In this document: piece by piece, positions 11,001-26,000 of the stretch
How positions within the stretch are numbered: position 1 is the stretch's first letter
Layout: each line of letters opens with the position of its first letter
From: Limnomonas spitsbergensis
Lineage: Eukaryota; Chlorophyta; Chlorophyceae; Chlamydomonadales
Assembly: GCA_037349105.1 (NCBI GenBank)
Contig: JAYJMM010000019.1
Span: forward strand, 434,001-498,000
Reading direction: 5' to 3'
Length of the DNA stretch: 64,000 bases
Program-made: the position numbers and the translations under genes
The notes under the pieces: model-generated
Database searches by the model: none
Told to the model about the DNA's origin: nothing
Seen by the model: the letters and a program-made list of their open reading frames with translations, nothing else

Positions 11001-14000
11001 GTCATGGTGGCTTAGGCAGGGTGGGAAACATAGGGTGTCATGGTGGCTTAGGCAGGGTGGGAAGCATAGGGTGTCATGGTGGCTTAGGCAGGGTGGGAAG
11101 CAAAGGGTGTCATGGTGGCTTAGGCAGGGTGGGAAGCATAGGGTGTCATGGTGGCTTAGGCAGGGTGGGAAGTATAGGGTGTCATGGTGGCTTAGGCAGG
11201 GTGGGAAGCATAGGGTGTCATGGTGGCTTAGGCAGGGTGGGAAACATAGGGTGTCATGGTGGCTTAGGCAGGGTGGGAAACATAGGGTGTCATGGTGGCT
11301 TAGGCAGGGTGGGAAGCAAAGGGTGTCATGGTGGCTTAGGCAGGGTGGGAAGCATAGGGTGTCATGGTGGCTTAGGCAGGGTGGGAAGCATAGGGTGTCA
11401 TGGTGGCTTAGGCAGGGTGGGAAACATAGGGTGTCATGGTGGCTTAGGCAGGGTGGGAAGCATAGGGTGTCATGGTGGCTTAGGCAGGGTGGGAAGCATA
11501 GGGTGTCATGGTGGCTTAGGCAGGGTGGGAAGCATAGGGTGTCATGGTGGCTTAGGCAGGGTGGGAAGCATAGGGTGTCATGGTGGCTTAGGCAGGGTGG
11601 GAAGCATAGGGTGTCATGGTGGCTTAGGCAGGGTGGGAAACATAGGGTGTCATGGTGGCTTAGGCAGGGTGGGAAACATAGGGTGTCATGGTGGCTTAGG
11701 CAGGGTGGGAAACATAGGGTGTCATGGTGGCTTAGGCAGGGTGGGAAACATAGGGTGTCATGGTGGCTTAGGCAGGGTGGGAAGCAAAGGGTGTCATGGT
11801 GGCTTAGGCAGGGTGGGAAGCATAGGGTGTCATGGTGGCTTAGGCAGGGTGGGAAGCATAGGGTGTCATGGTGGCGTAGGCAGGGTGGGAAGCATAGGGT
11901 GTCATGGTGGCTTAGGCAGGGTGGGAAGCAAAGGGTGTCATGTTGGCTTAGGCAGGGTGGGAAGCATAGGGTGTCATGGTGGCTTAGGCAGGGTGGGAAA
12001 CATAGGGTGTCATGGTGGCTTAGGCAGGGTGGGAAGCATAGGGTGTCATGGTGGCTTAGGCAGGGTGGGAAGCATAGGGTGTCATGGTGGCTTAGGCAGG
12101 GTGGGAAACATAGGGTGTCATGGTGGCTTAGGCAGGGTGGGAAACATAGGGTGTCATGGTGGCTTAGGCAGGGTGGGAAACATAGGGTGTCATGGTGGCT
12201 TAGGCAGGGTGGGAAACATAGGGTGTCATGGTGGCTTAGGCAGGGTGGGAAACATTGGGTGTCATGGTGGCTTAGGCAGGGTGGGAAGCATAGGGTGTCA
12301 TGGTGGCTTAGGCAGGGTGGGAAACATAGGGTGTCATGGTGGCTTAGGCAGGGTGGGAAACATAGGGTGTCATGGTGGCTTAGGCAGGGTGGGAAACATA
12401 GGGTGTCATGGTGGCTTAGGCAGGGTGGGAAACATAGGGTGTCATGGTGGCTTAGGCAGGGTGGGAAACATAGGGTGTCATGGTGGCTTAGGCAGGGTGG
12501 GAAACATAGGGTGTCATGGTGGCTTAGGCAGGGTGGGAAGCAAAGGGTGTCATGGTGGCTTAGGCAGGGTGGGAAGCATAGGGTGTCATGGTGGCTTAGG
12601 CAGGGTGGGAAGCATAGGGTGTCATGGTGGCTTAGGTAGGGTGGGAAGCAAAGGGTGTCATGGTGGCTTAGGCAGGGTGGGAAGCAAAGGGTGTCATGGT
12701 GGCTTAGGCAGGGTGGAAGCATAGGGTGTCATGGTGGCTTAGGCAGGGTGGGAAGCATAGGGTGTCATGGTGGCTTAGGCAGGGTGGGAAACATAGGGTG
12801 TCATGGTGGCTTAGGCAGGGTGGGAAGCAAAGGGTGTCATGGTGGCTTAGGCAGGGTGGGAAACATAGGGTGTCATGGTGGCTTAGGCAGGGTGGGAAGC
12901 ATAGGGTGTCATGGTGGCTTAGGCAGGGTGGGAAGCATAGGGTGTCATGGTGGCTTAGGCAGGGTGGGAAGCAAAGGGTGTCATGGTGGCTTAGGCAGGG
13001 TGGGAAGCATAGGGTGTCATGGAAGTATGGGAAGCATGGGGCTAGATGGTCGCTTCATATGGCCATATGGGGTTACATGGTTACCATATGGGGTTACATG
13101 GCAGGGCAGTACAGGCAGCATGGGGTTACATGGTGGCTTAGGCAGCATGGGGTTACATGGTAGTATAGGCAGCATGGGGCATCATGGTCGTATGGGCATG
13201 GGGTTACATGGTGGCTTAGGCATGGGAGCAGCGTATCTTGGCTTGGCTACGATGTAACCTACAGCGGGCTTCCCAACGGCCGAGAAGAGGAAACATGGAC
13301 GAACCTACAGCCGGTGGCCCAAGCAGCAGGGCTGGCCATCGATGAGGCCTCCGGCTGGAGGCTGGCATGTAGCTGGCATGTAGCTGGACTGTAGCTGAAT
13401 TGTAGCTGAACTGTAGCTGAACCGATGATGAGCCACGCAGAAATAAGCAGTGCATGGTAATGCATGGTAGTATATGCTTGGGGGACATGGTTGGACCCTG
13501 AACTACTTATTCATCTCCATGCCGATCTCTCCTGTATTGTTTGTGCGGGTGGTGGCAGCGCAGGTCAGGCCGTATACCGCACTCGCCCCCATATGTTCAT
13601 ATTTAATATGATTATTCCCCCATCTCCCCTCCTCTGTTTATTAAGGCGGCCCAGGCTAGGACACGCAACGTGCTCACTCTCACAAGTGTGGTATTCCATT
13701 AGTGTGAACCCACTCTTATTTTTCCGAGCCTGTTTCGTGCAGGCGCGGTGGCCCAGGAGATGAGTGCGCGCCACTCGCATTCTCAGAAGTGTGACATCAC
13801 ACGTGTCATAATGGAATCACTCATTACTCCCATCCTTGTTCAATGTTCACACAGGTGGTGGCGGTCCAGGGTAGGGCGCGCACTGCAAGGATGACGCTTC
13901 CACACTTTACTGCTGAGACACCCATGTTCATGCCTGTGGGAACACAAGGTGAGAAAAAGAGTGGGGAAAAAGTGGGGAAAAGATGGGGACACAGAGCAGG

Positions 14001-17000
14001 GCACGTACCGCACGGATGCTGCTTCCACACTTTATTGCTGAGACACCCATGTTCATACCCGTGGAAGCACAGGGTGGAAATAAACCGCGCCCGGCTGTCC
14101 TAGGGAGTCCGCCGGGCAGCCACCCCTCCTGGAATGATGGGGACCTTTTTTGTGTTCGCATCTCAGGTTTCCAGGGTTGGGCGGCCGGTCTCACACCTCG
14201 TCAAGTCCCAGCAAAAGAACCTTGAGCGGCCTACTTCCAGAGGCCCAAGCCAGGTATTGCTGAACCAAGCTGTAAAACCTGTTACGGCCAGGTTGTAGCT
14301 GAGGTGTAGCTGAATCACCCTCAAGTGTAGCTGAGACAATTTGTTACAGACAGCGACCAACGCTGACTCCTTCCACAGTTACAAAATTAGCTTGATGTCC
14401 GGCAACGTGACATCTTCAAAATAAGTTTCAAGTGGCCCTTTCAAGTGTCCGTAAACAGCCCTTTCCAAAAAGTTGAGATTTTGAGTCTAAATAAAATCAA
14501 TTGCTGGCCCGTCAATCCATCCTGCTCCCCAAAGAGCTGGAACCTTGCAACTTCTGGATTGCGATGCTTTCATATCTGAGCCTGGATCTGATCCTGGATC
14601 TGAGCTAGATCCAAGCCTGGTACATGAACATGTATCGCTTGATCCTGCCGCACGCAATTCACAAGGTGTGATACACAATATTCACGGGGATCGCTTCCCT
14701 ACCCTACCCTACCCACCCTACCCTGACCTGACCTAAGTACCTGACCTGACCTGACCTAAGTACCTGACCTGACCTGACCTGACCTGACCTGACCTGACCC
14801 CACAGGATCTGTGAAGGGTTTGAAGTAACCAGGTGCTAAGCCTGATATTAAAATGTAACCCTCCTAACGTGCCCTGACCAGCTGCTAAATGTGAATGAAA
14901 ATACAACCCTCCTAACCTGCCCTAAACCCTGACCTGCTACTTAAGGCATATGAAAGTGCGCCCATTCAATCCTGCCCCCCCCCCCCTGCCTGCTCAATCA
15001 GGTTCCGTGAAGGGTATGACCTGCGACCAACTGTTGGATCTGGACTGCCACGTCATCCTTGGCAACACTTACCACCTGGAAAACAGGTGTGAAATAACTA
15101 TGAAGTTACGCATAGCAATGGAGCACATACCTCAGTCAGCAGTTTCAAGGCGACAAGCGCTACCTTTCTGAGCTTTCAAGCCATGTAACCTTCGTTTCTA
15201 ACTTGCGAACGGGTGTGAACCCTGAACTCGGAACCTGAAAAAGTAGTGAGAGCCCTAAACCTGTCCTGAAGAATGATCCATGGATCTTAAGTTTATAAAG
15301 CAGGTGGTGACCTTGCACATGGACATAGCGAAAGAAATAGGGACTAAAAACCTTGAATCTGGAAAAGAGGAGGGGATGCGTAACCCTAACCACATGGAAA
15401 CAGGTGGGAGTGCTCCACCCTTTATATATTAAGTGGGTGGGGCCCCTTAACCCTTAGCCTTTAATATGGAAACATGTTGGAACGCTTGACCCTAAGTATA
15501 TGAAGTAGGTGGGTCCCCTTAACCCTCAGGGCCTGAACTACAAACATGGACACAAATGGGAAACCTGAACGCTAAATATGAAAACATTTAGGGATCTGAA
15601 TCTGGAAAGCATGTCAAAACCCTGAACAGAATAATCGTGATTTCAAAATCAGGCCGGCAGCAGCCTAATATTAGGGTGGCTGAAGAGAAGGTTAAATAGT
15701 AGCTGAAAACAAGGCTGCTTCCTCCTCCTTCTTCCCTCCCTGCACTACACCACCAGGCTCGGTAGCAAATTGGTCGCAGAGTAGCTGAGGAGTAGCTCAG
15801 GAGTAGCTCAGGAGTAGCTGACAACAGGTGGAAACCCTTAATAGTGATGACGTGATCCCCTCCCTCCCTCTGCACCAACAGGCCTGGGAGCAACTTGGTC
15901 GCGGAGATGGGCGGCCTCCATGATTTCATCGGCTGGCCTCGGGGCATGTTGACCGACTCCGGGGGCTTTCAGGTGAGCACCAGTACCCCACGGGTCATTG
16001 CATTAATGACCTGGGGCTCAGGTTTAAGGGTTGAGGGCCAAGGGTTTAAGGAGCGGGCATGCTGACTGACTTCGGGGGCTTTCAGGTGAGCACCACGGGT
16101 CATTGGGTGAAGGACCCTGGGTTAAGGTTAAAGGGGTGAGGGTCTAGAGTTTTGGGTGCGGGCACAGGGAACTGTAATCACTTTTGAGAGAGCAAGCACG
16201 ACCATGGCATTGGTTTGCCTCAGCAGACGTTAATAATTGTTTATTTGATTTGAAGCAGGACTGCGGCACCGCAAAAACCTCAGGCTCTTGACGATGCGAA
16301 GGATGTTTACCTGTACCCTACACCTTACACCCTTGCATCTTAAGTCTAAACCCTTAAGCCTCACCCTAAACCCCAAACCCTTTACCCTCAACCCTGCACC
16401 CTTAATACAACGCCTTGAAACCAAAACCCTGCACCCCATACCCTTCACCCTGTACACTAAGCCTCGACCAACCGAAGTGATATGTGCGCGGCCTTCCTGT
16501 CCCCAAACGTTCTCAACTCCCAACCTCTGAACTGCCCAGCTGCCCTACTGCTCAACCGCAGATGGTGTCCCTGCTGCATCTGGCAGAGATCACGGAAGAG
16601 GGCGTCACCTTCCACCCCCTTCACTGCCAAACCAACAAACTGCCCAACTGCCCAACCGCAGATGGTGTCCCTACTGCATCTGGCAGAGATCACGGAAGAG
16701 GGCGTCACCTTCCACCCCCTTCCTTGCCAAACCAACAAACTGCCCAACTGCCCAACCGCAGATGGTGTCCCTGCTGCATCTGGCAGAGATCACGGAAGAG
16801 GGCGTCACCTTCCACCCCCTTCCTTGCCAAACCAACAAACTGCCCAACTGCCCAACCGCAGATGGTGTCCCTGCTGCATCTGGCAGAGATCACGGAAGAG
16901 GGCGTCACCTTCCACCCCCTTCCTTGCCAAACCAACAAACTGCCCGACTGCCCAACCGCAGATGGTGTCCCTGCTGCATCTGGCAGAGATCACGGAAGAG

Positions 17001-20000
17001 GGCGTCACCTTCCACCCCCTTCACTGCCAAACCAACAAACTGCCCAACTGCCCAACTGCAGATGGTGTCCCTGCTGCATCTGGCAGAGATCACGGGAGAG
17101 GGCGTCACCTTCCACCCCCTTTACTGCCAAACCAACAAACTGTCCAACTGCCCAACCGCAGATGGTGTCCCTGCTGCATCTGGCAGAGATCACGGAAGAG
17201 GGCGTCACCTTCCACCCCCTTCCTTGCCAAACCAACAAACTGCCCGACTGCCCAACCGCAGATGGTGTCCCTGCTGCATCTGGCAGAGATCACGGAAGAG
17301 GGCGTCACCTTCCACCCCCTTCCTTGCCAAACCAACAAACTGCCCAACTGCCCAACCGCAGATGGTGTCCCTGCTGCATCTGGCAGAGATCACGGAAGAG
17401 GGCGTCACCTTCCACCCCCTTCCTTGCCAAACCAACAAACTGCCCAACTGCCCAACCACAGATGGTGTCCCTGCTGCATCTGGCAGAGATCACGGAAGAG
17501 GGCGTCACCTTCCACCCCCTTCCTTGCCAAACCAACAAACTGCCCGACTGCCCAACCGCAGATGGTGTCCCTGCTGCATCTGGCAGAGATCACGGAAGAG
17601 GGCGTCACCTTCCACCCCCTTCCTTGCCAAACCAACAAACTGCCCAACTGCCCAACCGCAGATGGTGTCCCTGCTGCATCTGGCAGAGATCACGGAAGAG
17701 GGCGTCACCTTCCACCCCCTTCCTTGCCAAACCAACAAACTGCCCAACTGCCCAACCGCAGATGGTGTCCCTGCTGCATCTGGCAGAGATCACGGAAGAG
17801 GGCGTCACCTTCCACCCCCTTCCTTGCCAAACCAACAAACTGCCCAACTGCCCAACCACAGATGGTGTCCCTGCTGCATCTGGCAGAGATCACGGAAGAG
17901 GGCGTCACCCTCCACCCCCTTCCTTGCCAAACCAACAAACTGTCCAACTGCCCAACCGCAGATGGTGTCCCTGCTGCATCTGGCAGATATCACGGAAGAG
18001 GGCGTCACCTTCCACCCTCTTCCTTGCCAAACCAACAAACTGCCCAACTGCCCAACTGCAGATGGTGTCCCTGCTGCATCTGGCAGAGATCACGGAAGAG
18101 GGCGTCACCTTCCACCCCCTTCCTTGCCAAACCAACAAACTGCCCAACTGCCCAACCGCAGATGGTGTCCCTGCTGCATCTGGCAGAGATCACGGAAGAG
18201 GGCGTCACCTTCCACCCCCTTCCTTGCCAAACCAACAAACTGCCCAACTGCCCAACCGCAGATGGTGTCCCTGCTGCATCTGGCAGAGATCACGGAAGAG
18301 GGCGTCACCTTCCACCCCCTTCCTTGCCAAACCAACAAACTGCCCAACTGCCCAACCGCAGATGGTGTCCATGCTGCATCAGGCAGAGAACACGGAAGAG
18401 GGCGTCACCTTCCACCCCCTTCCTTGCCAAACCAACAAACTGCCCAACTGCCCAACCGCAGATGGTGTCCCTGCTGCATCTGGCAGAGATCACGGAAGAG
18501 GGCGTCACCTTCCACCCCCTTCACTGCCAAACCAACAAACTGCCCAACTGCCCAACCGCAGATGGTGTCCCTGCTGCATCTGGCAGAGATCACGGAAGAG
18601 GGCGTCACCTTCCACCCCCTTCCTTGCCAAACCAACAAACTGCCCAACTGCCCAACCGCAGATGGTGTCCCTGCTGCATCTGGCAGAGATCACGGAAGAG
18701 GGCGTCACCTTCCACCCCCTTCCTTGCCAAACCAACAAACTGCCCAACTGCCCAACCACAGATGGTGTCCCTGCTGCATCTGGCAGAGATCACGGAAGAG
18801 GGCGTCACCTTCCACCCCCTTCCTTGCCAAACCAACAAACTGCCCAACTGCCCAACCGCAGATGGTGTCCCTGCTGCATCTGGCAGAGATCACGGAAGAG
18901 GGCGTCACCTTCCACCCCCTTCCTTGCCAAACCAACAAACTGCCCGACTGCCCAACCGCAGATGGTGTCCCTGCTGCATCTGGCAGAGATCACGGAAGAG
19001 GGCGTCACCTTCCACCCCCTTCCTTGCCAAACCAACAAACTGCCCAACTGCCCAACTGCAGATGGTGTCCCTGCTGCATCTGGCAGAGATCACGGGAGAG
19101 GGTGTCACCTTCCACCCCCTTTACTGCCAAACCAACAAACTGTCCAACTGCCCAACCGCAGATGGTGTCCCTGCTGCATCTGGCAGAGATCACGGAAGAG
19201 GGCGTCACCTTCCACCCCCTTCCTTGCCAAACCAACAAACTGCCCGACTGCCCAACCGCAGATGGTGTCCCTGCTGCATCTGGCAGAGATCACGGAAGAG
19301 GGCGTCACCTTCCACCCCCTTCCTTGCCAAACCAACAAACTGCCCAACTGCCCAACCGCAGATGGTGTCCCTGCTGCATCTGGCAGAGATCACGGAAGAG
19401 GGCGTCACCTTCCACCCCCTTCCTTGCCAAACCAACAAACTGCCCACCTGCCCAACCACAGATGGTGTCCCTGCTGCATCTGGCAGAGATCACGGAAGAG
19501 GGCGTCACCCTCCACCCCCTTCCTTGCCAAACCAACAAACTGCCCGACTGCCCAACCGCAGATGGTGTCCCTGCTGCATCTGGCAGAGATCACGGAAGAG
19601 GGCGTCACCTTCCACCCCCTTTACTGCCAAACCAACAAACTGTCCAACTGCCCAACCGCAGATGGTGTCCCTGCTGCATCAGGCAGAGATCACGGAAGAG
19701 GGCGTCACCTTCCACCCCCTTCCTTGCCAAACCAACAAACTGTCCAACTGCCCAACCGCAGATGGTGTCCCTGCTGCATCAGGCAGAGATCACGGAAGAG
19801 GGCGTCACCTTCCACCCCCTTTACTGCCAAACCAACAAACTGCCCAACTGCCCAACCGCAGATGGTGTCCCTGCTGCATCTGGCAGAGATCACGGAAGAG
19901 GGCGTCACCTTCCACCCCCTTCCTTGCCAAACCAACAAACTGCCCAACTGCCCAACCGCAGATGGTGTCCCTGCTGCATCTGGCAGAGATCACGGAAGAG

Positions 20001-23000
20001 GGCGTCACCTTCCACCCCCTTCACTGCCAAACCAACAAACTGCCCAACTGCCCAACTGCAGATGGTGTCCCTGCTGCATCTGGCAGAGATCACGGGAGAG
20101 GGCGTCACCTTCCACCCCCTTCCTTGCCAAACCAACAAACTGCCCAACCGCCCAACCGCAGATGGTGTCCCTGCTGCATCTGGCAGAGATCACGGAAGAG
20201 GGCGTCACCTTCCACCCCCTTCCTTGCCAAACCAACAAACTGCCCAACTGCCCAACCGCAGATGGTGTCCCTGCTGCATCTGGCAGAGATCACGGAAGAG
20301 GGCGTCACCTTCCACCCCCTTCACTGCCAAACCAACAAACTGCCCAACTGCCCAACCGCAGATGGTGTCCCTGCTGCATCTGGCAGAGATCACGGAAGAG
20401 GGCGTCACCTTCCACCCCCTTCCTTGCCAAACCAACAAACTGCCCAACTGCCCAACCACAGATGGTGTCCCTGCTGCATCTGGCAGAGATCACGGAAGAG
20501 GGCGTCACCTTCCACCCCCTTCCTTGCCAAACCAACAAACTGCCCAACCGCCCAACCGCAGATGGTGTCCCTGCTGCATCTGGCAGAGATCACGGAAGAG
20601 GGCGTCACCTTCCACCCCCTTCCTTGCCAAACCATTAAACTGTCCAACTGCCCAACCGCAGATGGTGTCCCTGCTGCATCTGGCAGAGATCACGGAAGAG
20701 GGCGTCACCTTCCACCCCCTTCCTTGCCAAACCAACAAACTGCCCAACTGCCCAACCGCAGATGGTGTCCCTGCTGCATCTGGCAGAGATCACGGAAGAG
20801 GGCGTCACCTTCCACCCCCTTCCTTGCCAAACCAACAAACTTCCCAACTGCCCAACCGCAGATGGTGTCCCTGCTGCATCAGGCAGAGATAACGGAAGAG
20901 GGCGTCACCTTCCACCCCCTTTACTGCCAAACCAACAAACTGCCCAACTGCCCAACCGCAGATGGTGTCCCTGCTGCATCTGGCAGAGATCACGGAAGAG
21001 GGCGTCACCTTCCACCGCCTTCCTTGCCAAACCAACAAACTGCCCAACCGCCCAACCGCAGATGGTGTCCCTGCTGCATCTGGCAGAGATCACGGAAGAG
21101 GGCGTCACCTTCCACCCCCTTCCTTGCCAAACCAACAAACTGCCCAACTGCCCAACCGCAGATGGTGTCCCTGCTGCATCAGGCAGAGATCACGGAAGAG
21201 GGCGTCACCTTTCACCCCCTTCCTTGCCAAACCAACAAACTGTCCAACTGCCCAACCGCAGATGGTGTCCCTGCTGCATCTGGCAGAGATCACGGAAGAG
21301 GGCGTCACCTTCCACCCCCTTCCTTGCCAAACCAAAAAACTGCCCAACTGCCCAACCGCAGATGGTGTCCCTGCTGCATCTGGCAGAGATCACGAAAGAG
21401 GGCGTCACCCTCCACCCCCTTCCTTGCCAAACCAACAAACTGCCCGACTGCCCAACCGCAGATGGTGTCCCTGCTGCATCTGGCAGAGATCACGGAAGAG
21501 GGCGTCACCTTCCACCCCCTTCCTTGCCAAACCAACAAACTGCCCAACTGCCCAACCGCAGATGGTGTCCCTGCTGCATCTGGCAGAGATCACGGAAGAG
21601 GGCGTCACCTTCCACCCCCTTCACTGCCAAACCAACAAACTGCCCAACTGCCCAACTGCAGATGGTGTCCCTGCTGCATCTGGCAGAGATCACGGGAGAG
21701 GGCGTCACCTTCCACCCCCTTCCTTGCCAAACCAACAAACTGTCCAACTGCCCAACCGCAGATGGTGTCCCTGCTGCATCTGGCAGAGATCACGGGAGAG
21801 GGTGTCACCTTCCACCCCCTTCCTTGCCAAACCAACAAACTGCCCAACCGCCCAACCGCAGATGGTGTCCCTGCTGCATCTGGCAGAGATCACGGAAGAG
21901 GGCGTCACCTTCCACCCCCTTCCTTGCCAAACCAACAAACTGTCCAACTGCCCAACCGCAGATGGTGTCCCTGCTGCATCTGGCAGAGATCACGGAAGAG
22001 GGCGTCACCTTCCACCCCCTTCCTTGCCAAACCAACAAACTGCCCAACTGCCCAACCGCAGATGGTGTCCCTGCTGCATCTGGCAGAGATCACGGAAGAG
22101 GGCGTCACCTTCCACCCCCTTCCTTGCCAAACCAACAAACTTCCCAACTGCCCAACCGCAGATGGTGTCCCTGCTGCATCTGGCAGAGATCACGGAAGAG
22201 GGCGTCACCTTCCACCCCCTTTACTGCCAAACCAACAAACTGCCCAACTGCCCAACCGCAGATGGTGTCCCTGCTGCATCTGGCAGAGATCACGGAAGAG
22301 GGCGTCACCTTCCACCCCCTTCCTTGCCAAACCAACAAACTGCCCAACCGCCCAACCGCAGATGGTGTCCCTGCTGCATCAGGCAGAGATCACGGAAGAG
22401 GGCGTCACCTTCCACCCCCTTCCTTGCCAAACCAACAAACTGCCCAGCTGCCCAACCGCAGATGGTGTCCCTGCTGCATCTGGCAGAGATCACGGAAGAG
22501 GGCGTCACCTTCCACCCCCTTCACTGCCAAACCAACAAACTGCCCAACCGCCCAACCGCAGATGGTGTCCCTGCTGCATCTGGCAGAGATCACGGAAGAG
22601 GGCGTCACCTTCCACCCCCTTCCTTGCCAAACCAACAAACTGTCCAACTGCCCAACCGCAGATGGTGTCCCTGCTGCATCAGGCAGAGATCACGGAAAAG
22701 GGCGTCACCTTTCACCCCCTTTACTGCCAAACCAACAAACTGCCCAACTGCCCAACCGCAGATGGTGTCCCTGCTGCATCTGGCAGAGATCACGGAAGAA
22801 GGCGTCACCTTCCACCCCCTTCCTTGCCAAACCAACAAACTGCCCAACTGCCCAACCACAGATGGTGTCCCTGCTGCATCTGGCAGAGATCACGGAAGAG
22901 GGCGTCACCTTCCACCCCCTTCCTTGCCAAACCAACAAACTGCCCAACTGCCCAACCGCAGATGGTGTCCCTGCTGCATCAAGCAGAGATAACGGAAGAG

Positions 23001-26000
23001 GGCGTCACCTTCCACCCCCTTTACTGCCAAACCAACAAACTGCCCAACTGCCCAACCGCAGATGGTGTCCCTGCTGCATCTGGCAGAGATCACGGAAGAG
23101 GGCGTCACCTTCCACCGCCTTCCTTGCCAAACCAACAAACTGCCCAACCGCCCAACCGCAGATGGTGTCCCTGCTGCATCTGGCAGAGATCACGGAAGAG
23201 GGCGTCACCTTCCACCCCCTTCCTTGCCAAACCAACAAACTGTCCAACTGCCCAACCGCAGATGGTGTCCCTGCTGCATCAGGCAGAGATCACGGAAGAG
23301 GGCGTCACCTTTCACCCCCTTCCTTTGCCAAACCAACAAACTGTCCAACTGCCCAACCGCAGATGGTGTCCCTGCTGCATCTGGCAGAGATCACGGAAGA
23401 GGGCGTCACCTTTCACCCCCTTCCTTGCCAAACCAACAAACTGTCCAACTGCCCAACCGCAGATGGTGTCCCTGCTGCATCTGGCAGAGATCACGGAAGA
23501 GGGCGTCACCCTCCACCCCCTTCCTTGCCAAACCAACAAACTGCCCGACTGCCCAACCGCAGATGGTGTCCCTGCTGCATCTGGCAGAGATCACGGAAGA
23601 GGGCGTCACCTTCCACCCCCTTCCTTGCCAAACCAACAAACTGCCCAACTGCCCAACCGCAGATGGTGTCCCTGCTGCATCTGGCAGAGATCACGGAAGA
23701 GGGCGTCACCTTCCACCCCCTTCACTGCCAAACTAACAAACTGCCCAACTGCCCAACTGCAGATGGTGTCCCTGCTGCATCTGGCAGAGATCACGGGAGA
23801 GGGCGTCACCTTCCACCCCCTTCCTTGCCAAACCAACAAACTGTCCAACTGCCCAACCGCAGATGGTGTCCCTGCTGCATCTGGCAGAGATCACGGGAGA
23901 GGGCGTCACCTTCCACCCCCTTCCTTGCCAAACCAACAAACTGCCCAACCGCCCAACCGCAGATGGTGTCCCTGCTGCATCTGGCAGAGATCACGGAAGA
24001 GGGCGTCACCTTCCACCCCCTTCCTTGCCAAACCAACAAACTGTCCAACTGCCCAACCGCAGATGGTGTCCCTGCTGCATCTGGCAGAGATCACGGAAGA
24101 GGGCGTCACCTTCCACCCCCTTCCTTGCCAAACCAACAAACTGCCCAACTGCCCAACCGCAGATGGTGTCCCTGCTGCATCTGGCAGAGATCACGGAAGA
24201 GGGCGTCACCCTCCACCCCCTTCCTTGCCAAACCAACAAACTTCCCAACTGCCCAACCGCAGATGGTGTCCCTGCTGCATCAGGCAGAGATCACGGAAGA
24301 GGGCGTCACCTTCCACCCCCTTCCTTGCCAAACCAACAAACTGCCCAACTGCCCAACCGCAGATGGTGTCCCTGCTGCATCTGGCAGAGATCACGGAAGA
24401 GGGCGTCACCTTCCACCCCCTTCCTTGCCAAACCAACAAACTGCCCAACCGCCCAACCGCAGATGGTGTCCCTGCTGCATCTGGCAGAGATCACGGAAGA
24501 GGGCGTCACCTTCCACCCCCTTCCTTGCCAAACCAACAAACTGCCCAACTGCCCAACCGCAGATGGTGTCCCTGCTGCATCTGGCAGAGATCACGGAAGA
24601 GGGCGTCACCTCCCACCCCCTTCCTTGCCAAACCAACAAACTGCCCAACCGCCCAACCGCAGATGGTGTCCCTGCTGCATCTGGCAGAGATCACGGAAGA
24701 GGGCGTCACCTTCCACCCCCTTCCTTGCCAAACCAACAAACTGTCCAGCTGCCCAACCGCAGATGGTGTCCCTGCTGCATCAGGCAGAGATCACGGAAGA
24801 GGGCGTCACCTTCCACCCCCTTTACTGCCAAACCAACAAACTGCCCAACTGCCCAACCGCAGATGGTGTCCCTGCTGCATCTGGCAGAGATCACGGAAGA
24901 GGGCGTCACCTTCCACCCCCTTTACTGCCAAACCAACAAACTGCCCAACTGCCCAACCGCAGATGGTGTCCCTGCTGCATCTGGCAGAGATCACGGAAGA
25001 GGGCGTCACCTTCCACCCCCTTCCTTGCCAAACCAACAAACTTCCCAACTGCCCAACCGCAGATGGTGTCCCTGCTGCATCAGGCAGAGATCACGGAAGA
25101 GGGCGTCACCTTCCACCCCCTTCCTTGCCAAACCAACAAACTGCCCAACTGCCCAACCGCAGATGGTGTCCCTGCTGCATCTGGCAGAGATCACGGAAGA
25201 GGGCGTCACCTTCCACCCCCTTCCTTGCCAAACCAACAAACTGCCCAACCGCCCAACCGCAGATGGTGTCCCTGCTGCATCTGGCAGAGATCACGGAAGA
25301 GGGCGTCACCTTCCACCCCCTTCCTTGCCAAACCAACAAACTGCCCAACTGCCCAACCGCAGATGGTGTCCCTGCTGCATCTGGCAGAGATCACGGAAGA
25401 GGGCGTCACCTCCCACCCCCTTCCTTGCCAAACCAACAAACTGCCCAACCGCCCAACCGCAGATGGTGTCCCTGCTGCATCTGGCAGAGATCACGGAAGA
25501 GGGCGTCACCTTCCACCCCCTTCCTTGCCAAACCAACAAACTGTCCAACTGCCCAACCGCAGATGGTGTCCCTGCTGCATCAGGCAGAGATCACGGAAGA
25601 GGGCGTCACCTTCCACCCCCTTTACTGCCAAACCAACAAACTGCCCAACTGCCCAACCGCAGATGGTGTCCCTGCTGCATCTGGCAGAGATCACGGAAGA
25701 GGGCGTCACCTTCCACCCCCTTTACTGCCAAACCAACAAACTGCCCAACTGCCCAACCGCAGATGGTGTCCCTGCTGCATCTGGCAGAGATCACGGAAGA
25801 GGGCGTCACCTTCCACCCCCTTCCTTGCCAAACCAACAAACTGCCCGACTGCCCAACCGCAGATGGTGTCCCTGCTGCATCTGGCAGAGATCACGGAAGA
25901 GGGCGTCACCTCCCACCCCCTTCACTGCCAAACCAACAAACTGCCCAACCGCCCAACCGCAGATGGTGTCCCTGCTGCATCTGGCAGAGATCACGGAAGA

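Noticed and set aside
8479..12639. Open frames of 500-1386 codons on both strands over the 14-bp and 36-bp arrays
   Set aside because: Pure repeat translation ([26 protein letters not shown]). They are open on both strands at once and lie in an intron.
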